DNA of 64,000 nucleotides from Siphonodentalium dalli (taxonomy: Eukaryota > Mollusca > Scaphopoda > Gadilida > Siphonodentaliidae), in the NCBI GenBank assembly GCA_032622095.1, contig CP136069.1, positions 4,450,976 to 4,514,975 on the forward strand. The letters run 5' to 3'. Below the pieces are notes generated by a model. That model did no database searches and had not been told where the DNA came from. It worked only from the letters and a program-made list of their open reading frames with translations. This document shows positions 11,155 to 21,095 of the stretch, piece by piece (within the stretch, counting starts at the first letter, position 1; the number at the start of each line of letters is the position of its first letter). Both the position numbers and the translations under genes were made by a program.

Positions 11155-11277
11155 CAGAAATGCCCTAAATAATCGACTCCTTAATTCTTCTGTGGTTAAT
11201 TAAAGAGACGATTATTTAGGGCATTTTCAGGATTTAGTCGGAAATATGGCTTGTTGCCATTCATCGGAAAGCTCTCA
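11155..11277. mobile_element. rearranged family A MITE upstream of e11
   Basis: Starts cagaaatgccctaaataatc after ta, then jumps between arm fragments (cttctgtggttaattaaag) and ends gaaagctctc. The derived end word with 'aaatgc' in place of 'taatgc' is shared with the copy at 48.27 kb. Confidence 0.8.
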
Positions 11278-11329
11278 CCAAGCTCCAGTCATTTTAGAGT
11301 TAAAATTGAAATTGCAATGACAAAAAAAT

Positions 11330-12075
11330 TACAATCAAAGGGGCGTAACTCTGTCGAAAATGTCTGACCGGGCCTAGTTTGTGAACTTGTTTAAGATATT
11401 CCCCTTGTGAACTCATATAACAAAAATCTTTGAAATCCATTGATAATTGTTTGAAATAACACCCGGACAACTTTTTTTTTCGAAACGTTATGTGACATGC
11501 GCTTAGCTGTCATATAGTCAGCAATCTGCAACTGATGATGATCTTATCAAAACATTTTGGCATCTTTTTAACTCATTGTGAGTAATTTTCAAAAATTTAT
11601 AAATTCTACTTTTGGCATTAAATAAAATCATGTTTTTGTGGGGTAAGTTCTAAAACTTTTTCAAAATTCCAATAAACTGCTCTGGGATCCAGCTTCCACC
11701 TCATTGATTCATGTCATCAGAACAAGGAGCAATTTGTCTGCGAGAAATTGGGATCTTGGTCATCATCATATTTATCCTCGAATCTTCTTTAATATGACTA
11801 GAAGACAACCTCCCCTTTCTTTTGACATCCATACATTTATGCACCACCATCATTATGTGGGGAAATTATATAATGGACAGGTTGTAAGCCATTATTTCTT
11901 TCACTCTACTTATGTTGACAAACAGAAAGGCCGTAAGGTCCATCAGCCAGTTCTCCATTCTGACTTGTTATTGTCATTCCGAAGGGCTAGGTGTGATTTT
12001 CGTTGACCCGGACAGATGTGTTACCTTGTCAGGCACCCACTTACCTATATTGGTTAACCTATAGAAATAACACCC
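11330..12075. repeat. dispersed repeat, relative of 17640-18000
   Basis: The part 11700-12060 matches 17660-18000 in order (tcttggtcatcatcatattt, tttgacatccata, ttatgtgggg, ttatgttgaca, cacccacttacct) but is much diverged. No intact coding frame is convincing in either copy. The class is unknown. Confidence 0.65.
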
Positions 12076-12409
12076 GTACAACTTTTCGGGTCAGACGGTA
12101 TCTATTCCAAGATCTCCAGCCAAAAAATGTTTTGGGTGGGGGATAATTAATGAGGTTCATCGGACGTCAGATCAGTACTTCAAAATATTTCAAGAAGCCA
12201 AACTAAACTCGCTAGTAGTCGAACAGACAGGATGCACGGACGCCAGTACCTGCCTTGCTAGAATGGGACAAATTTAGCCATAATAGAATGTCGCTCGGTC
12301 AGCAAAGTGCATTTACAAATTGTCAACAAAAATGGAAGATATATACAGAAGCTGGGAATTTATTTGGAAAGATTGTAGAAGAATTGCGAAGGTGATATAC
12401 AAACCTTGA

Positions 12410-12549
12410 AATAGGGTGTCTGTCATTTTCAGAATGAGGTCCCCAGAGGATAATTTTTAGTGATGCTAGCCCGCTAAGCGGGGTAGCATCACTAAATTCA
12501 CCCTCTGGGGACCTGATCCTGCAAATGACAGACACACTATTTCAAGGCT
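12410..12549. mobile_element. family B MITE, complete core
   Basis: Palindrome around 12480: gaatgaggtccccagaggat against tcaccctctggggacctgat, with outer arms gtgtctgtcat and atgacagacacac. Confidence 0.82.
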
Positions 12550-13016
12550 TGGTGATATGTGACCCGCCATATCAAATCCAGTCATAAGTCGGGATTTTTT
12601 TACCCTGTGCCAATGCATTCTCTTATATATGCGAGTCGACCATAGGTCGCCTCGAATATATAAGAGAATGCATTGGCCTAACAATTTTTTATCATTTTTT
12701 TAAAATAAATGTTTCTTACAATTTTTTGGACATAAAATAAAAAACATCCATTACCCTGCAGGGAGCCCCACACATATATAGAAGCATATAGAAGAGTGTC
12801 GTCTGCTCATGTTTGTCTGGGGCTCTGTATGGGTGAAAGTATAAAATTGTTAAAGAATACAAGAAAAAATTATTAAAATTGTAAAAAATTGTTAGGCCAA
12901 TGCATTCTCTTATATATGCGAGGCAACCTATGGTCGGCTCGCATATATAAGAGAATGCATTGGCACAGGGTAAAAAAAATCCCGACTTACAACTGGATTT
13001 GATATGGTGGGTCACA
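12550..13016. mobile_element. family C palindromic element, complete
   Basis: A 467-bp foldback with ends TGACCCGCCATATCAAATCC and its complement at 12990-13016. Each arm carries the shared hairpin (12605-12676 and about 12895-12966). No coding potential. It is the best reference copy of this family here. Confidence 0.87.
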
Positions 13017-13252
13017 TATAAAGGCTGTCAGTTGCCAAACTTTTCCAAAAATGCTTGAATTTCTTTGATAATTGCCGATGCCATGGTGTTCGCTAAGTTG
13101 TCCATTAAAATATATAGGGTGTCACTTCGTAAACATGTCGATATTGCATGCATATATGTTGGTGTATATTTCACGAATTAACATGTTATTTCACAAGTTA
13201 TCGTTTATCTCAAGTCAACATCTGACAGTTATATGTAAAATTTTACAGAATT

Positions 13253-13490
13253 GTGCAGGCTATTTATAGGTTATGTCAGGCTATTTATAAGTTATGTCAG
13301 GCTATTTATAAGTTATGTCAGGCTATTTATAAGTTATGCCAGGCTATTTATAAGTTATATCAGGCTATTTACAAGTTATGCCAGGCTATTTACAAATTAT
13401 GTCAGAATATTTTTATAAGTTATAAGTTATGTCAGGTTATTTATAAGTTATGTCAGACTATTTATAAGTTATGCCAATCTAATTTTCTTC
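13253..13490. repeat. 21-bp minisatellite, about 11 units
   Basis: Unit gttatgtcaggctatttataa with point variants. The open frame (AIYKLCQ repeats) follows from the 21-bp period. Confidence 0.92.
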
Positions 13491-13546
13491 AATATTTCTG
13501 CTGAAAAAATCGTTTCAATGGGAATGAAAGAGAGTGCTTTAAAAAG

Positions 13547-13626
13547 TTATCTAAGTTGCCTCCAGACCACCTTGAGAGTTATCTATAAACTTACTTTGAT
13601 ATCACCTTTAGAGTTGTCTAACTTAC
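13547..13626 (-). repeat. degenerate duplications of the e10 donor side
   Basis: Two diverged copies of the e10 end plus donor follow the exon. On the minus strand the true site is GATCTCGAG|gtaagttag, the nearer copy GATATCAAA|gtaagttta and the farther one GGTCTGGAG|gcaacttag. The nearer copy keeps a usable 5' splice-site consensus. Confidence 0.75.
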
Positions 13627-13751
13627 CTCGAGATCACCTTTGAACCATTTCATCTTAGGAGCAGGTATTCCTGATGCTTTACAAAACAGTCTGGCCGTGT
13701 CTCCCGTAGCAACGAGAATCTTACTCTCAAACAAGTTGATTACTGGATGCT
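13627..13751 (-). CDS. HMCN1: hemicentin exon e10: first half of Ig4
   Basis: This exon encodes HPVINLFESKILVATGDTAR, the B-strand cysteine in LFCKASGIPAPK and the tryptophan in MKWFKGDLE. It is 125 nt with acceptor ttgatttacag and donor GAG|gtaagttag, phase 1 in and phase 0 out. Two degenerate copies of its end plus donor follow at once in the intron (13547-13616); the nearer one keeps an intact gtaagt. The intron upstream of it carries three unrelated minisatellites. Confidence 0.88.
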
Positions 13752-13779
13752 CTGTAAATCAAGAGAATAATATGTATAC

Positions 13780-13950
13780 ATGCACCATGCTAACTAACCC
13801 ACACCCCCTACCTGGGCTTACTGAATAACGTGCACCTTGCTAACTAACCCACACCCCCTCCATGGGCTTACTGAATAACATGTACATACGCACCGTGCTA
13901 ACTAACCCACACCCCCTCCATGGGCTTACTGAATAACATGTACATACGCA
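13780..13950. repeat. about 60-bp repeat, three units
   Basis: The block gctaactaacccacacccc with gggcttactgaataac recurs three times. Confidence 0.88.
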
Positions 13951-13951
13951 C

Positions 13952-14747
13952 CTGTGTTGGTTGGTTTGAGTTTATATAACACCTGTATTGGTTGATTTGA
14001 GTTTATATAACACCTGTGTTGGTTGAATGGAGTTTATATAACACCTGTGTTGGTTGGTTGATTGGAGTTTATATAACACCTGTGTTGGTTGGTTGGAGTT
14101 TATATAACACCTGTGTTGGTTGGTTGGAGTTTATACAACACCTGTGTTGGTTGGTTGATTGGAGTATATATAACACCTGTGTTGGATGGCTGGAATTTAT
14201 AACACCTGTGTTTGTTGGTTGATTGGAGTTTATATAACACCTGTGTTGGTTGGTTGGAGTTTATATAACACATGTGTTGGTTGGTTGGAGTTTATATAAC
14301 ACCTGTGTTGGTTGGTTGATTTGAGTTTATATAACACCTGTGTTGGTTGGTTGGAGTTTATATAACAACTGTGTTGGTTGGTTGGAGTTTATATAACACC
14401 TGTGTTGGTTGGTTGATTGGAGTTTATATAACACCTGTGTTGGTTGGTTGGTTGGAGTTTATATAACACATGTGTTGGTTGGTTGATTGGAGTTTATATA
14501 ACACCTGTGTTGGTTGGCTGGAGTTTATATAACACCTGTGTTGGATGGCTGGAATTTATAACACCTGTGTTGGTTGGTTGGGGTTTATATAACACCTGTG
14601 TTGGATGGCTGTAGTTTATATAACACCTGTGTTGGATGGCTGGAGTTTATAACACCTGTGTTGGTTGGTTGATTCGAGTTTATATAACACCTGTGTTGGT
14701 TGGTTGGTTGGAGTTTATATAACACCTGTGTTGGTTGGTTGGAGTTT
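13952..14747. repeat. 31-37 bp minisatellite
   Basis: Unit ggagtttatataacacctgt followed by gttggttggtt, some with an extra gatt. About 24 units. Confidence 0.92.
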
Positions 14748-14799
14748 TAGGATCATTTCAGCCACTTGGTCGTATAATGACATTGCCAGGCTTTAATAT

Positions 14800-14849
14800 C
14801 AAGCCTTGAAATAGTGTGTCTGTCATTTGCAGAATGAGGTCCCCAGAGT
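14800..14849. mobile_element. family B MITE, broken at array start
   Basis: tgtctgtcatttgcagaatg followed by aggtccccagag, then a direct change into the 47-bp array. The array may have expanded inside or beside this element. Confidence 0.7.
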
Positions 14850-16870
14850 CATCGGGGTCCCCTCCATAAGAATGCCATGCGTCTTACTAACTGAGCCATC
14901 GGGGTCCCCTCCATAAGAATGTCATGCACCTTACTAACTGAGCCACCGGGGTCCCCTCCATAAGAATGTCATGCTCCTTACTAACTGAGCCATCTGGGTC
15001 CCCTCTATAAGAATGTAATGCGCATAACTAACTGAGCCACCGGGGTCCCCTCCATAAGAATGTAATGCGCCTTACTAACTGAGTCATCGGGGTCCCCTCC
15101 ATAAGAATGTAATTCACCTTACTAACTGAGTCATCGGGGTCCCCTGCATAAGAATGTAATGCGCCTTACTAACTGAGTCATCGGGGTCCCCTCCATAAGA
15201 ATGTAATTCACCTTACTAACTGAGCCATCTGGGTCCCCTCCATAAGAATGTCATGCTCCTTACTAACTGAGCCATCTGGGTCCCCTCCATAAGAATGTCA
15301 TGCTCCTTACTAACTGAGCCATCGGGGCCCCTTCCATAAGAATGTAATTCACCTTACTAACTGAGTCATCGGGGTCCCCTCCATAAGAATGTAATTCACC
15401 TTACTAACTGAGCCATCGGGGTCCCCTCCATAAGAATGTCATGCTCCTTACTAACTGAGCCATCGGGGTCCCCTCCATAAGAATGTAATTCACCTTACTA
15501 ACTGAGCCATCGGGGTCCCCTCCATAAGAATGTCATGCTCCTTACTAACTGAGCCATCGGGGCCCTTTCCATAAGAATGTAAATTCACCTTACTAACTGA
15601 GTCATCGGGGTCCCCTCCATAAGAATGTAATGCGCCTTACTAACTGAGTCATCGGGGTCCCCTCCATAAGAATGTAATGCGCCTTACTAACTGAGCCATC
15701 GGGGTCCCCTCCATAAGAATGTAATTCACCTTACTAACTGAGCCATCTGGGTCCCCTCCATAAGAATGTCATGCTCCTTACTAACAGCCATCGGGGTCCC
15801 CTCCATAAGAATGTAATTCACCTTACTAACTGAGCCATCGGGGTCCCCTCCATAAGAATGTAATTCACCTTACTAACTGAGCCATCGGGGTCCCCTCCAT
15901 AAGAATGTCATGCTCCTTACTAACTGAGCCATCGGGGTCCCCTCCATAAGAATGTCATGCTCCTTACTAACTGAGCCATCGGGGCCCTTTCCATAAGAAT
16001 GTAAATTCACCTTACTAACTGAGTCATCGGGGTCCCCTCCATAAGAATGTAATGCGCCTTACTAACTGAGTCATCGGGGTCCCCTCCATAAGAATGTAAT
16101 GCGCCTTACTAACTGAGCCATCGGGGTCCCCTCCATAAGAATGTAATTCACCTTACTAACTGAGCCATCTGGGTCCCCTCCATAAGAATGTCATGCTCCT
16201 TACTAACTGAGCCATCGGGGTCCCCTCCATAAGAATGTAATTCACCTTACTAACTGAGCCACCGGGGTCCCCTCCATAAGAATGTAATTCACCTTACTAA
16301 CTGAGCCATTGGGGTCCCCTCCATAAGAATGTCATGCTCCTTACTAACTGAGCCATCGGGGTCCCCTCCATAAGAATGTAATGCGCCTTACTAACTGAGT
16401 CATCGGGGTCCCCTCCATAAGAATGTAATGCGCCTTACTAACTGAGCCATCGGGGTCCCCTCCATAAGAATGTAATTCACCTTACTGAGTCATCGGGGTC
16501 CCCTCCATAAGAATGTAATGCTCCTTACTAACTGAGTCATCGGGGTCCCCTCCATAAGAATGTAATGCGCCTTACTAACTGAGCCATCGGGGTCCCCTCC
16601 ATAAGAATGTAATTCACCTTACTGAGTCATCGGGGTCCCCTCCATAAGAATGTAATGCGCCTTACTAACTGAGTCATCTGGGACCCCTCCATAAGAATAG
16701 CATGCGCCTTACTAACTGAGCCATCGGGGTCCCCTCCTTAAGAATGTCATGTGCCTTATTAACTGAGTCATCAGGGTCCCCTCCACAAGAATGTCATGCA
16801 CCTTACTAACTGAGCCATCGGGGTCCCCTCCATAAGAATGTCATGCGTCTTACTAACTGAGCCACCTCCA
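14850..16870. repeat. 47-bp minisatellite with tRNA A-box-like motif, about 43 units
   Basis: The unit reads ggggtcccctccataagaat, then gtaatgcgccttactaactg, then agccatc. Three sequence variants (aatgcgcc, aattcacc, catgctcc) alternate. On the minus strand each unit has GATGGCTCAGTTAGTAAGG, like the D-arm/A box of a tRNA (TGGCTCAGTTGG). No anticodon arm or B box follows, so these are not tRNA genes. A block of about 422 bp is itself repeated (15559 and 15981 landmarks). Confidence 0.93.
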
Positions 16871-16914
16871 AAAGAATGTTGAAGAATGAAGACGAGATAT
16901 TACTAATTGGCCTC

Positions 16915-17330
16915 ACAATATGGTACTGGTCATGTGCAGAATGAGGTCACCAGTGGGCTAACATCACCAAATTCACCCCCTGGAGACCTCATTCTGCTTA
17001 GGCCTTATCTTCTCTGAAAAGTATTTTATTATCAAATTAACAAGTTTTTAAATTTCTTTAGAAATTTTCGTTTTCTTTTAAGTTTAGTTTCTCAGTATAT
17101 CCCCAAATTGGCAGACGAAACAATGTATAATCGAGGCGCCCAATGGGTGCACATCACCATGTTCATCATTTGGGAACTTAAATCTGTGTCTAGGTCTCCC
17201 ATAGCAGATGAGGCCATGCAGAATTAGGTCCCCAGAGGGTGAATTTGGTGACACTAGTCCACTGTGCAGAGTAGCATAATTAAATTCACCTTCTGGGAAC
17301 CTCATTTTGCAAATGACCAGCAAAATATTT
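16915..17330. mobile_element. family B MITE, extended form
   Basis: It contains the family B inner words (ctatatccccaaattggcag variant, catcaccatgttcatcattt) and a core hairpin at 17220-17320 (gtccccagagggtgaatttg against aaattcaccttctgggaacc). Confidence 0.78.
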
Positions 17331-17392
17331 TTAGGCCTGCTTACCAAGGTATTTAAGATTGAGAACTTTAGCGTCCTCTCCTGCTAAAGGCC
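17323..17392 (-). repeat. copy of e9 3' end and donor (distal)
   Basis: gcttaccaaggtatttaaga with gaactttagcgtcctctcc matches the last 39 or so nt of e9 plus its donor gtaagc on the minus strand. The family B hairpin beside the true donor (18053-18150) is copied with it. Confidence 0.88.
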
Positions 17393-17399
17393 GAAAAGT

Positions 17400-18000
17400 T
17401 TGTGTTCATATGCTTAATATGGCACAGGTTAGGGACTTGCAACTGAGGAAGATCCTATTGGTTGTATCTTTCTTTTGACTTTTCAAAACTTTACCTCTTT
17501 GGTCTTCTATAATTTTAAAGTTTTACCTTTTTCCTTAAATTACAAATTCTTAGGTATCTTTGATTTTAATTACCCTCTTTCGATCTGTACGTTCTTAATT
17601 ACTTTTCAAAATATTTCCAGCCCCTCCGTGACTTTGCTCTACGACTCAAAATTTTATGCCAAGAACACGAGGAACACAGTATCTGCATGTGATTGGGACC
17701 CTGACCCTAATATATCCCCATTCTTTCATATACTTTGCAGACACTCTCCTCTTGTTCTTGACATCCATTACATTTTTGCTCCGCCAATATTATGTGGGTA
17801 AAATGATGAATATGTTTGAGGCGTTTTTCTTTCTTACTAAAACCTATGTTGACTAACAAATAGGCCATTTATGGTCTACCTGCCAGTGCTTCACTTTGAC
17901 TTGTTTTCTGTCATTCTGGTGTGCTAGGTTTGGTGTTGCTTACCCTGGAACTCGTGTTACCTGGTCTGACACCCACTTACCTGATTGGTTACACATAAAC
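17400..18000. repeat. dispersed repeat, relative of 11330-12075
   Basis: Diverged relative of the 11.7 kb repeat with the same order of landmarks. No gene recognised. Confidence 0.65.
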
Positions 18001-18009
18001 AAAAAAATA

Positions 18010-18055
18010 AAAAATATTTTTAGGCCTGCTTACCAAGGTATTTAAGATTGAGAAT
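18010..18055 (-). repeat. copy of e9 3' end and donor (proximal, short)
   Basis: gcttaccaaggtatttaaga then ttgagaatt matches the last 22 nt or so of e9 plus the donor, before joining a family B element at 18053. It keeps CCTTG|gtaagc. Confidence 0.85.
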
Positions 18056-18150
18056 TAGGTCCCCAGAGGGTGAATTTGGTGACACTAGTCCACTGTGCAG
18101 AGTAGCATAATTAAATTCACCTTCTGGGAACCTCATTTTGCAAATGACCA
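18056..18150. mobile_element. family B MITE core next to e9 donor
   Basis: Hairpin gtccccagagggtgaatttg against aaattcaccttctgggaacc, nearly identical to 17225-17320. Confidence 0.82.
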
Positions 18151-18171
18151 GCAAAATATTTTTAGGCTTAC

Positions 18172-18414
18172 CAAGGTATTTAAGATTGAGAACTTTAGCG
18201 TCCTCTCCTGCTTCGTTGAGAGCGACACACTCGTATCGTCCAGCATCCCCTTGTCGAGCATCTGGGATGGTGAGGTACGGCTCGGTCGATAGAATCTTAC
18301 TGTTGTGTAACCAAAGGTATTCAGGATCTGGGAATCCTTGAGCCTCACATTCAATCTCCAGCGTCTCACCGGCAACGAAACTGATGTCCTCAAATGGGAG
18401 AACCAGCGGTCGTT
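18172..18414 (-). CDS. HMCN1: hemicentin exon e9: Ig3 (single exon)
   Basis: A complete I-set domain in one phase 1-1 exon: RPLVLPFEDISFVAGE, B-strand cysteine in LEIECEAQG, tryptophan in YLWLHNSK, and the F-strand motif DAGRYECVALNEAG, ending LNLKYL. The donor is CCTTG|gtaagcc and the acceptor ttattcacag. The upstream intron is the 19.5 kb satellite intron. Its 3' edge with donor occurs twice more in the downstream intron (near 17335-17390 and 18023-18053). The phase 1-1 design means this exon could be skipped or duplicated without frame change. Confidence 0.9.
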
Positions 18415-18440
18415 CTGTGAATAAATAATTTTTTTATTCA

Positions 18441-18680
18441 TTAACCCTTTGAGTGCCAGGTCGATTTTTGTAACAACCCATATACCCTGTGCCAATGCAT
18501 TCTCTTATATATGCGAGTCGACCATAGGTCGCCTCGCATATATAAGAGAATGCATTGGCCTAACATTTTTTTTTTTTTTTAATTTTTTACAATTTTAATA
18601 ATTTATTCTTATATTCGTTTACAGACTTATTTTGTAGGTTTAGGGCCGATGAGATCGGCCCCTGGCACTCAAAGGGTTAA
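18441..18680. mobile_element. family D MITE (TTAA, CCCTTT ends)
   Basis: TTAA then CCCTTTGAGTGCCAGG at the left and CCTGGCACTCAAAGGG then TTAA at the right. TTAA targets with CCC-type ends are typical of piggyBac elements. The shared hairpin lies inside (about 18487-18560). Confidence 0.85.
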
Positions 18681-20223
18681 TGCAGAACTAACATCATGAT
18701 TCGTCAATCTGAAGGCAATTAGAGCTTACTCATCAGGGCTGCAACGATTCACCGATGTTTATCGGCGATATATGATATGCGGTTCGTTCCGTAATTATTT
18801 TGGTATGTTTTCTATCCACATTTTTATAGTCCAACGCATGCCCAAGCACTCTGAGAGGATACTGTTCATCGGCTGTAATCACAATAATTCCATAGTTTCA
18901 TGTTCTGTTAAAATGTTTTAATCAATTTCATGTTGGAACTATCAGACCATGATAAAATTGCAAGTTGTCAGGCGGTCGGAGGTTGGGCAACTAAAAAAAA
19001 ATTGTCATGCGGCCGGCGAAATGTAAATTGCATGTATGGAAACATATCGGTTTTCGTGCCTTTGAGAACGACGGTGTGTGGAATACTGACAATAGAAACA
19101 ATATGCTAAGTAGGCAAAAGTTTTAATCCGGTCAAATTTTCAGTCTGGAATGTATCGTGATACGTATCATATTGTTGCAAAAAATTGTGATACGTATCAA
19201 ATCGTGAGGTGGGTGTATTGTTGCAACCCTATTACTCATAAGATGACACTTGGCAGACAAACAAAAATGATGCACTAGTGAACTGCGGGTCGTTCTATTG
19301 ATGAAACATGATTTTTTTTTTAATTACATGTATGTTAGTTGAAACATGATTCATCAAACGTATGTAGAGGTTACTCAAGTGATAAATAAATAACACTGTT
19401 ATTGCTTTAGCAGCTAAATATTTTTGAATAAGTAATTTGAAATATAACGGCCATGATAACCTCATGATTTGTTAAATTGAAGCAATGTAGATTATAAAGT
19501 TGCTTATATATAAAGGTGAAACATATGCATATTGCATTTACTTTTGGCTGGAAAAATTAACCCTTTCATGACTGGAGCTCCATTTTTTTTGGAGAAAACC
19601 CTGTGCCAATGCATTCTCTAATATATGCGAGTCGACCAAAAATTTATAAAGAATGTAAGAAAAAATGAAAAAAAATGAAAAATTGTTAAAGAATGTAAGA
19701 AAAAATGATAAAATTGTTAAAGAATATAAGAAAAAATGTTAAAAATGTAAGAGAAAATGTAAGGTAAATATTCCAACAAATTTCTAGAATCTTAAAATTG
19801 GAGCTTGAAATTTCCAATTTTTGTGATTTATACCATCAAATTGCCCAGTTACTTTCTATGCTTTAAAGATGCGGGCGGTCTTCACGGTATTGCTGTTAAA
19901 ATAGTCACTGCCATAAACAGGAAGAATATTATATAACAGACAGATTTTAATCTTAAACCAATTATAAATATTGCGTACATTGCATGCTATTATCATGTTT
20001 GAATGCCTTGTTATGTAAACAAACATCAAAAATGTTACAGAACGATTTGTTTATAGACAAACACTTGGAACTACTGGATCGTCCACTGAAAATGTTCTGT
20101 TGTGCTGTTGAAGTCGAAGATCAAATTATTGTTGCTATCAATAATCACATTCAAATCATACCAAATTTTATTTTAATTGACCCATTCTACCCACTGTCAG
20201 TTCAAAAATCCAGCTAATCCACG
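18681..20223. other. intron, mostly unclassified
   Basis: No exon seen in 1.5 kb. A broken MITE starts at 19557 (ttaaccctttcatgactgga) and contains half of the shared hairpin, followed by degenerate 'gttaaagaatgtaagaaaaa' repeats to about 19765. Confidence 0.5.
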
Positions 20224-20622
20224 TTAACCCTTTACCCAACAAACCGGCCAAAACCGGCCAAATAAAGCTTCAACAGCCTAAAATATCTTCGGTCTGTCTC
20301 AATAGAACCATACAAATATGGATATCATTGGAACCGGCTCCTTGACCACATTGTGATAGTTACAGTTAGCCCTGTGCCAATGCATTCTCTTATATATGCG
20401 AGTCGACCATAGGTCGCCTCGCATATATAAGAGAATGCATTGGCCTAAAAAAAATCTTTTTTTAACACTTTTTACCATTTTTTCTTACATTCTTTAACAA
20501 TTTTATAATTTTTAATGTGTTAAGCCAATGCATTCTCTTATATATGCGAGGCGACCTATGGTCGACTCGCATATATAAGAGAATGCATTGGCACAGGGCC
20601 GTTCTGTTGGATAAAGGGTTAA
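20224..20622. mobile_element. family D MITE, long form
   Basis: TTAA plus CCCTTTACCCAACA at the left and TGTTGGATAAAGGG plus TTAA at the right. Two copies of the shared hairpin lie inside in opposite orientation. Related full copies are at 56292 and 61811. Confidence 0.87.
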
Positions 20623-21095
20623 TTCATGATTGCGAAATGATCAGACAGAAAACATGTACATGTACATAATATAATTGTTCTTGCAAAGAGATGAACATTT
20701 TCAATCCAATTAGTATTTTCTCCTAACCTATGGTAACTATGGTAATAACGTCACACACCAAATAAGGAATTTACAACATACATGTATGATAGTATTGTGA
20801 GTTGTAAGTTGTAGATGCACCAAATTAGGGGTTTTACAACCGACATAGAAAGCGCGCGATTCCAAATAAGGAAATGGTGCAAAATCATGACTCGGCTTAT
20901 AAACAATTCATTGTGCTTTTTTCGAGAAACTATACAACACTCGATCTGCATTTTCTCCAACACAAAGCACATGTATTGTGAATAATATCGATATCATTAT
21001 TATGCTATTACAATTAGTATAGTTTTGAGGAAATTATTATAAATTGATAAATGTTATTTTTAAGTTATAACCTACAACGAAAGCTACCTGTCCCT
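20623..21095. other. intron, no feature seen
   Basis: AT-rich sequence before the satellite. The short open frame at 20751-20972 (minus) resembles nothing I know. Confidence 0.45.

Noticed and set aside
14850-16870. Cluster of tRNA genes or a CRISPR-like array
   Set aside because: Units have an A-box-like part only, with no cloverleaf, anticodon or B box. The repeats are contiguous without unique spacers, and the context is a eukaryotic intron.
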